Positions 60,853-64,000 of a stretch of DNA of 64,000 nucleotides are shown here, one piece after another (within the stretch, counting starts at the first letter, position 1; each line of letters begins with the position of its first letter). This stretch comes from Paenibacillus sp. FSL M7-0420. Its GTDB lineage: Bacteria > Bacillota > Bacilli > Paenibacillales > Paenibacillaceae. Under the pieces are notes generated by a model. That model ran no database searches, was not told the DNA's origin, and saw only the letters and a list, made by a program, of their open reading frames with translations. Location: NCBI RefSeq assembly GCF_038002345.1, contig NZ_JBBOCJ010000001.1:7502001-7566000 (forward strand), given 5' to 3'. Made by a program: the position numbers and the translations under genes.

Positions 60853-61742
60853 CGGCGGCTGCCTCCTTCATAATGGACATAACGGCGCGAGAGCCTCATA
60901 ATGACCGCCGTGAACAGCATGACGACAATCAGAAGGACCCAGGCAAGCGCGGAAGAGTACCCGGCACGGTATTCCTTGAAGGCACTTGTATACAGATTGT
61001 AGACGTAGAACCAGGTGGAATAATTGGGTCCGCCCTGCGTCATGACGAAGGCTTGCGTGAAGACCTGGAAGGAGTCGATCAGCCCCATAATCAGCTGGAA
61101 CAGCAGGACTGGCGAGATCATCGGCAGTGTAATATTCAGGAAAATGCGGAAGCGCCCTGCCCCGTCCAGATTGGCGGCTTCGATCAGGCTGGCCGGGACG
61201 CCCTGCAGACCGGCGAGGAAGAGGATCATGCCCGAACCTGCTGTCCAGAAGGACATGATGATTAGCGCATACAGCGCCGTATCGGGATTCATCAGCCAAG
61301 CCGGGCCGTGAACGCCGAACCAGGAGAGCATATAATTGAAGAGGCCAATCTGCGGATTGAAGATCCAGTACCAGAGGAGCGACATCGCAACGCCGGAGAC
61401 CATGCTCGGGAAATACATCGCGGTCCGGAAGAAGCCGCGCCACGGAAGGGTCTGATGCAGCAGCAGAGCGAACCCCAGACCAAGCAGCAGCTGTACTGGC
61501 ACACTGATAAAGGTGTATCGCAGAGTGACTGTCACGGAACGCCAGAACAGCTCATTGTGGAACATCTCGGTGTAGTTGGCGAGGCCGATGAATTGGGGCG
61601 GATGAATAATGTCATAGTCGGTGAAGCTGTAGTACAGCGAAGACAAGATCGGGTACAGGGCGAAGATCAGGAAGCCGACCAGCCAGGGGGAAATGAACAG
61701 ATACATATAGAACATCTGCCGCCGGCTCTCACTCTTAATCAC
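60849..61742 (-). CDS. Sugar ABC transporter permease, MalF-like
   Basis: A 297-residue membrane protein with about six helices and the EAA loop GVPASLIEAANLDGAGRFRIFLNITLPMISPVLLF. The start is the GTG at 61742 (AGG nine bases upstream); an upstream in-frame ATG at 61835 would lie in the promoter region with the first operator. It is the first gene of the cluster. Confidence 0.88.
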   Translation of the reverse strand: MIKSESRRQMFYMYLFISPWLVGFLIFALYPILSSLYYSFTDYDIIHPPQFIGLANYTEMFHNELFWRSVTVTLRYTFISVPVQLLLGLGFALLLHQTLPWRGFFRTAMYFPSMVSGVAMSLLWYWIFNPQIGLFNYMLSWFGVHGPAWLMNPDTALYALIIMSFWTAGSGMILFLAGLQGVPASLIEAANLDGAGRFRIFLNITLPMISPVLLFQLIMGLIDSFQVFTQAFVMTQGGPNYSTWFYVYNLYTSAFKEYRAGYSSALAWVLLIVVMLFTAVIMRLSRRYVHYEGGSRR

Positions 61743-61770
61743 GAACACACCAGCCTTTCCTTGCTTAAAG

Positions 61771-61784
61771 TATAAGCGCTTTAA
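61771..61784. promoter_or_regulatory. LacI-type operator 1
   Basis: TATAAGCGCTTTAA has a perfect AAGCGCTT core with a central CG, 29 bp upstream of the permease start. Confidence 0.6.
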
Positions 61785-61843
61785 CTTTAGCGGTAAATAA
61801 AAATCGAAATATGCCATAATAACTAGGGAGAACAAATCACAAG

Positions 61844-61857
61844 TTAAACCGCTTTAA
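61844..61857. promoter_or_regulatory. LacI-type operator 2
   Basis: TTAAACCGCTTTAA matches the same pattern; its centre lies 73 bp from operator 1, close to seven helical turns. Confidence 0.5.
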
Positions 61858-61924
61858 TTTTAATGCTATCTGTTTCCCTAATCATAGTGGATGAAACGGA
61901 AATAATCAACCCTTTATTTCGGGA

Positions 61925-61937
61925 GTAAAGCGCTACC
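61925..61937. promoter_or_regulatory. LacI-type operator 3 (weak)
   Basis: GTAAAGCGCTACC shares the AAGCGCT core; its centre is 82 bp from operator 2. Confidence 0.35.
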
Positions 61938-62058
61938 AGTCAGAAAATATAACAAATAAATGAATTGGTTTGCTGAAAATGATGAAAATTCTAGTGTGAA
62001 CAAGAATTTTGTGTCAGGTTATATGACTTATGAGCGCGATTTATGGAGCGGCTCACCT

Positions 62059-62619
62059 GCGGGCGATAGATTTGCATACAAAGTGCCTGTCAGTCAACGC
62101 GCTGTCCAATGTAATCGGTTTTTCGCATACAATGGGCTCGGTAGCCCTCGCGGAGCCCCATGTAATCGGTTTTCCGATTACAATCAGCCCGGCAGCCCTC
62201 GAGCTGCCCGATGTAATCGGTTTTCCGATTACAATCGTCCCGGTAGCCCGCACGCCGCCCAATGTAATCGGTTTTCCGATTACAATCAGCCTGGCAGCCC
62301 TCGAGCTGCCCGATGTAATCGGTTTTCCGATTACAATCGTCCCGTCAGCCCGCGCGCCGCCCGATGTAATCGGTTTTCCGATTACAATCAGCCCGTCAGC
62401 CCTCGCGCCGCCCGATGTAATCGGTTTTCCGATTACAATCAGCCCGGTAGCTCTCGCGCCGCCCGATGTAATCGGTTTTCCGATTACAATCGCCCCGTTA
62501 GCCCGCGCGCCGCCCGATGTAATCGGTTTTCCGATTACAATCAGCCCGGTAGCTCTCGCGCCGCCCAATGTAATCGGTTTTCCGCATACAATTGGCCCGG
62601 TAGCAATCGCGGCGCAGCA
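62059..62619. repeat. Tandem array of eleven 51-bp units, each with hairpins
   Basis: Units begin at 62059, 62110, 62161, 62212, 62263, 62314, 62365, 62416, 62467, 62518 and 62569, exactly 51 bp apart. The central eight start with the stem arm TGTAATCGG, a TTTT loop, and CCGATTACA, followed by a 29-base GC-rich part such as ATCAGCCCGG then CAGCCCTCGAGCTGCCCGA, which can form a second hairpin (GGCAGC/GCTGCC). The first two and the last unit carry GCATACA in place of GATTACA. Because 51 is a multiple of three, long frames stay open on both strands; they overlap uridine kinase antisense and are not taken as genes. The array lies between the permease promoter and the udk terminator. Confidence 0.9.
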
Positions 62620-62645
62620 AAAAACCGTCCGGCATGCCGGACGGT
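62616..62645 (-). terminator. Terminator of uridine kinase gene
   Basis: Two arms, ACCGTCCGGCA and TGCCGGACGGT, form a perfect palindrome at 62624-62645. On the minus strand it follows the stop codon by about 31 bp and precedes a T run. Confidence 0.85.
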
Positions 62646-62676
62646 CCTTGCACCATGTCAGCCGGTGCGGCTTAAT

Positions 62677-63306
62677 TCAGTTCCATTGGTGATCGCCGGA
62701 CAGATACTTCTCGGTCAGTACCGACAGCAGCTCGATTCCGACTTGATTCTGTCCGCCTTCCGGGATGATCAGGTCCGCGTATTTCTTGGAGGGCTCGATG
62801 AAGGCCTCGTGCATCGGCTTCACCGTGGTCAGGTATTGCGTATGGATCGAACGGATGGTCCGCCCGCGTTCCTCGATATCCCGCAGCACCCGGCGCAGGA
62901 TACGCACATCGGGATCGGTGTCCACGAACACCTTGATGTTGAGCTGCTCGCGCAGCTTCTCATCGGACAGCACATGCAGTCCTTCCAGAATGACGATATT
63001 ATTCGGGGCAAGCTCCACAGTCTTCTCGGTTGAACGGGCATGAACCGTGAAGTCATACACGGGAGCGAAGGCGGCTTGTCCCGCTTTGAGACAATCCAGA
63101 TGCTCAATCAGCAGTTCCGTGTCAAAGGCCAGCGGGTGGTCATAGTTAATTGCACCGCGTTCAGCCATGCTGAGGTAAGAATGGTCTTTATAGTAGTTAT
63201 CCTGGGATATGAATGTTACTTTGTCAGAGCCAAGACGGTCAATCACGGAGCGCGCTACCGTTGTCTTGCCGGAGCCGGTCCCGCCGGCGATACCAATAAT
63301 AAGCAT
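62677..63306 (-). CDS. udk: Uridine kinase
   Basis: A 209-residue cytoplasmic enzyme that phosphorylates uridine and cytidine to the monophosphates with ATP or GTP. P-loop IGIAGGTGSGKTTVA at residues 4-18, the substrate motif DNYYKDHSYL, NYDHPLAFDTELL and the lid RRVLRDIEERGR are all present. ATG 63306 follows GGGAGG at a rather long distance. Length is normal (207-213). It is transcribed alone with its own terminator. Confidence 0.95.
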   Translation of the reverse strand: MLIIGIAGGTGSGKTTVARSVIDRLGSDKVTFISQDNYYKDHSYLSMAERGAINYDHPLAFDTELLIEHLDCLKAGQAAFAPVYDFTVHARSTEKTVELAPNNIVILEGLHVLSDEKLREQLNIKVFVDTDPDVRILRRVLRDIEERGRTIRSIHTQYLTTVKPMHEAFIEPSKKYADLIIPEGGQNQVGIELLSVLTEKYLSGDHQWN

Positions 63307-63501
63307 GGTGAATTTATAAACCTCCCTAAGCAATTGCCTTTGCAATTCCAATATTGTAGCACAGCGGTCAACTTATTTCACCTTGCTGGAGCGGAATATC
63401 ATGTGAACATTCTAATAATTCGGTTATTTTGTGGAGGAATGATATAATTTCAAGGATTCATACAGATCGGGTGCTACGAAGAAGGAGGCTAGGATAATAA
63501 A

Positions 63502-64000
63502 ATGAACGAGGAGAATGCTTTAATGGAGGCGTTCGGCAGGACGCAGGTGCAGCTTGCTGGCCATGGCGGACGGGACGCAGCCGTACTCAAGAAGGCGCTG
63601 GCCAGTGTAGAGGACAGTCTCGCTGCGGATATGTACGGGACAGGGACGGTGATTGAGGAGTTCCAGGCAGAGATGGCGGAGGCGCTGGGCAAAGAATGCA
63701 GCGTGTTCTTCCCCAGCGGCACGATGGCCCAGCAGATTGCCCTGCGCATCTGGAGTGACCGGGAGGGCAGCCCAAAGGTCGCTTATCATCCGCTATGCCA
63801 CCTGGAGATTCATGAGCAGGACGGCCTGAAGGAGCTGCATCATCTGGAGCCGCTGCTGCTGGGCAGTGCCGACCGCCTGATTACCCTGGAGGATGTGAAG
63901 AGAATGGGACCGGGGATCGCCTGTCTGCTGCTGGAGCTGCCGCAGCGGGAGATCGGCGGACAATTGCCGGAGTATGCTGAGCTGGAAGCGATCTCAGCCT
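63502..64000 (+). CDS. PLP-dependent beta-eliminating lyase/threonine aldolase-like (3' end outside window)
   Basis: The first 166 residues are in the window. MYGTGTVIEEFQAEMAEALGKECSVFFPSGTMAQQIALRI matches the start of threonine aldolase and related beta-eliminating lyases, where SGTMAQQ holds the PLP phosphate. The PLP-binding Lys would lie further on. Upstream, a GAAGGAGG and GATATAATTT (about 63440) provide translation and a weak -10. It is probably a threonine aldolase or related lyase; the substrate is not settled. Confidence 0.75.
   Translation, partial: MNEENALMEAFGRTQVQLAGHGGRDAAVLKKALASVEDSLAADMYGTGTVIEEFQAEMAEALGKECSVFFPSGTMAQQIALRIWSDREGSPKVAYHPLCHLEIHEQDGLKELHHLEPLLLGSADRLITLEDVKRMGPGIACLLLELPQREIGGQLPEYAELEAISA

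Noticed and set aside
62110..62590. CRISPR array
   Set aside because: The parts between hairpins are near-copies of each other, all 29 bases, and no cas gene is present.
61960..63033. Long open frames over the hairpin array on both strands (17-residue repeats)
   Set aside because: They exist because the unit length is a multiple of three; no ribosome site supports them, they overlap each other, and one runs antisense into uridine kinase.

Overview
The window looks like a chromosomal segment of a Paenibacillus-type Gram-positive soil bacterium. Four things point that way: three large surface proteins with S-layer homology (SLH) domains; many plant-polysaccharide enzymes (PL1 pectate lyase, GH94 phosphorylase, GH3 and GH4 glycosidases); AraC, LacI, GntR and WYL regulators; and a spore-cortex-type LysM/GH18 hydrolase. 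Base composition is moderate, with locally AT-rich patches. The assignment is an inference from gene content. No rRNA, prophage, IS element or CRISPR array was recognised; there is one tRNA-Leu(CAG).

Layout. 1-4.9 kb: the 3' part of an SLH surface protein, then two tandem copies of a HI0933/BaiN-type flavoprotein. 5-7.4 kb: an AT-rich accessory patch with a Doc/AbrB toxin-antitoxin pair, a YgbA_NO-type Cys-rich protein and a DUF3800-like protein. 7.5-11.4 kb: a GNAT, a histidine kinase and response regulator, and divergently a TVP38/VTT membrane protein and a DUF948 protein. 11.7-15.5 kb: pectate lyase, a saccharopine-dehydrogenase-like protein and an ArsR regulator. 15.6-23 kb: a candidate RNA-repair island, made of a small XRE protein, two WYL regulators, a frameshifted MNT-type nucleotidyltransferase, Hen1 and the trifunctional Pnkp. 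23.1-27.7 kb: a LytTR/DUF3021 pair, GH94 and a GNAT. 28-34.7 kb: a 1520-residue SLH protein with a C-type lectin-like domain, an orphan response regulator with a BTAD-like domain, and a GntR regulator. 35-40 kb: phosphoketolase, and a DNA-repair radical SAM pair under a near-perfect promoter carrying a LexA box. 40.3-48.4 kb: a domain-swapped GH3 enzyme, a LysM-GH18 hydrolase, a small LSm-like protein and a third SLH protein. 48.5-54.9 kb: two AraC regulators, an XRE-BtrH-like fusion, tRNA-Leu, a Gfo/Idh/MocA oxidoreductase and a lipoprotein. 54.9-61.8 kb: a sugar uptake and breakdown cluster. 61.8-62.7 kb: LacI-type operators and a striking 51-bp tandem array of hairpins. 62.7-64 kb: uridine kinase and the start of a PLP-dependent lyase.

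How the genes may work together. Hen1 and Pnkp are known partners that heal and reseal cleaved RNA such as tRNA; the nucleotidyltransferase and paired WYL regulators beside them suggest a damage-responsive module. In the sugar cluster, a non-phosphorylating ABC transporter is encoded with a BadF-type sugar kinase and a GH4 6-phospho-beta-glucosidase, which suggests that an imported beta-glucoside is phosphorylated inside the cell and then hydrolysed. The radical SAM pair is probably part of the SOS response.

The most unusual signals are the 51-bp hairpin array (62059-62619), the RNA-repair island with its homopolymer frameshift, the LexA box inside a consensus promoter, and the XRE-BtrH fusion. 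All calls come from reading the sequence; no database search was run.
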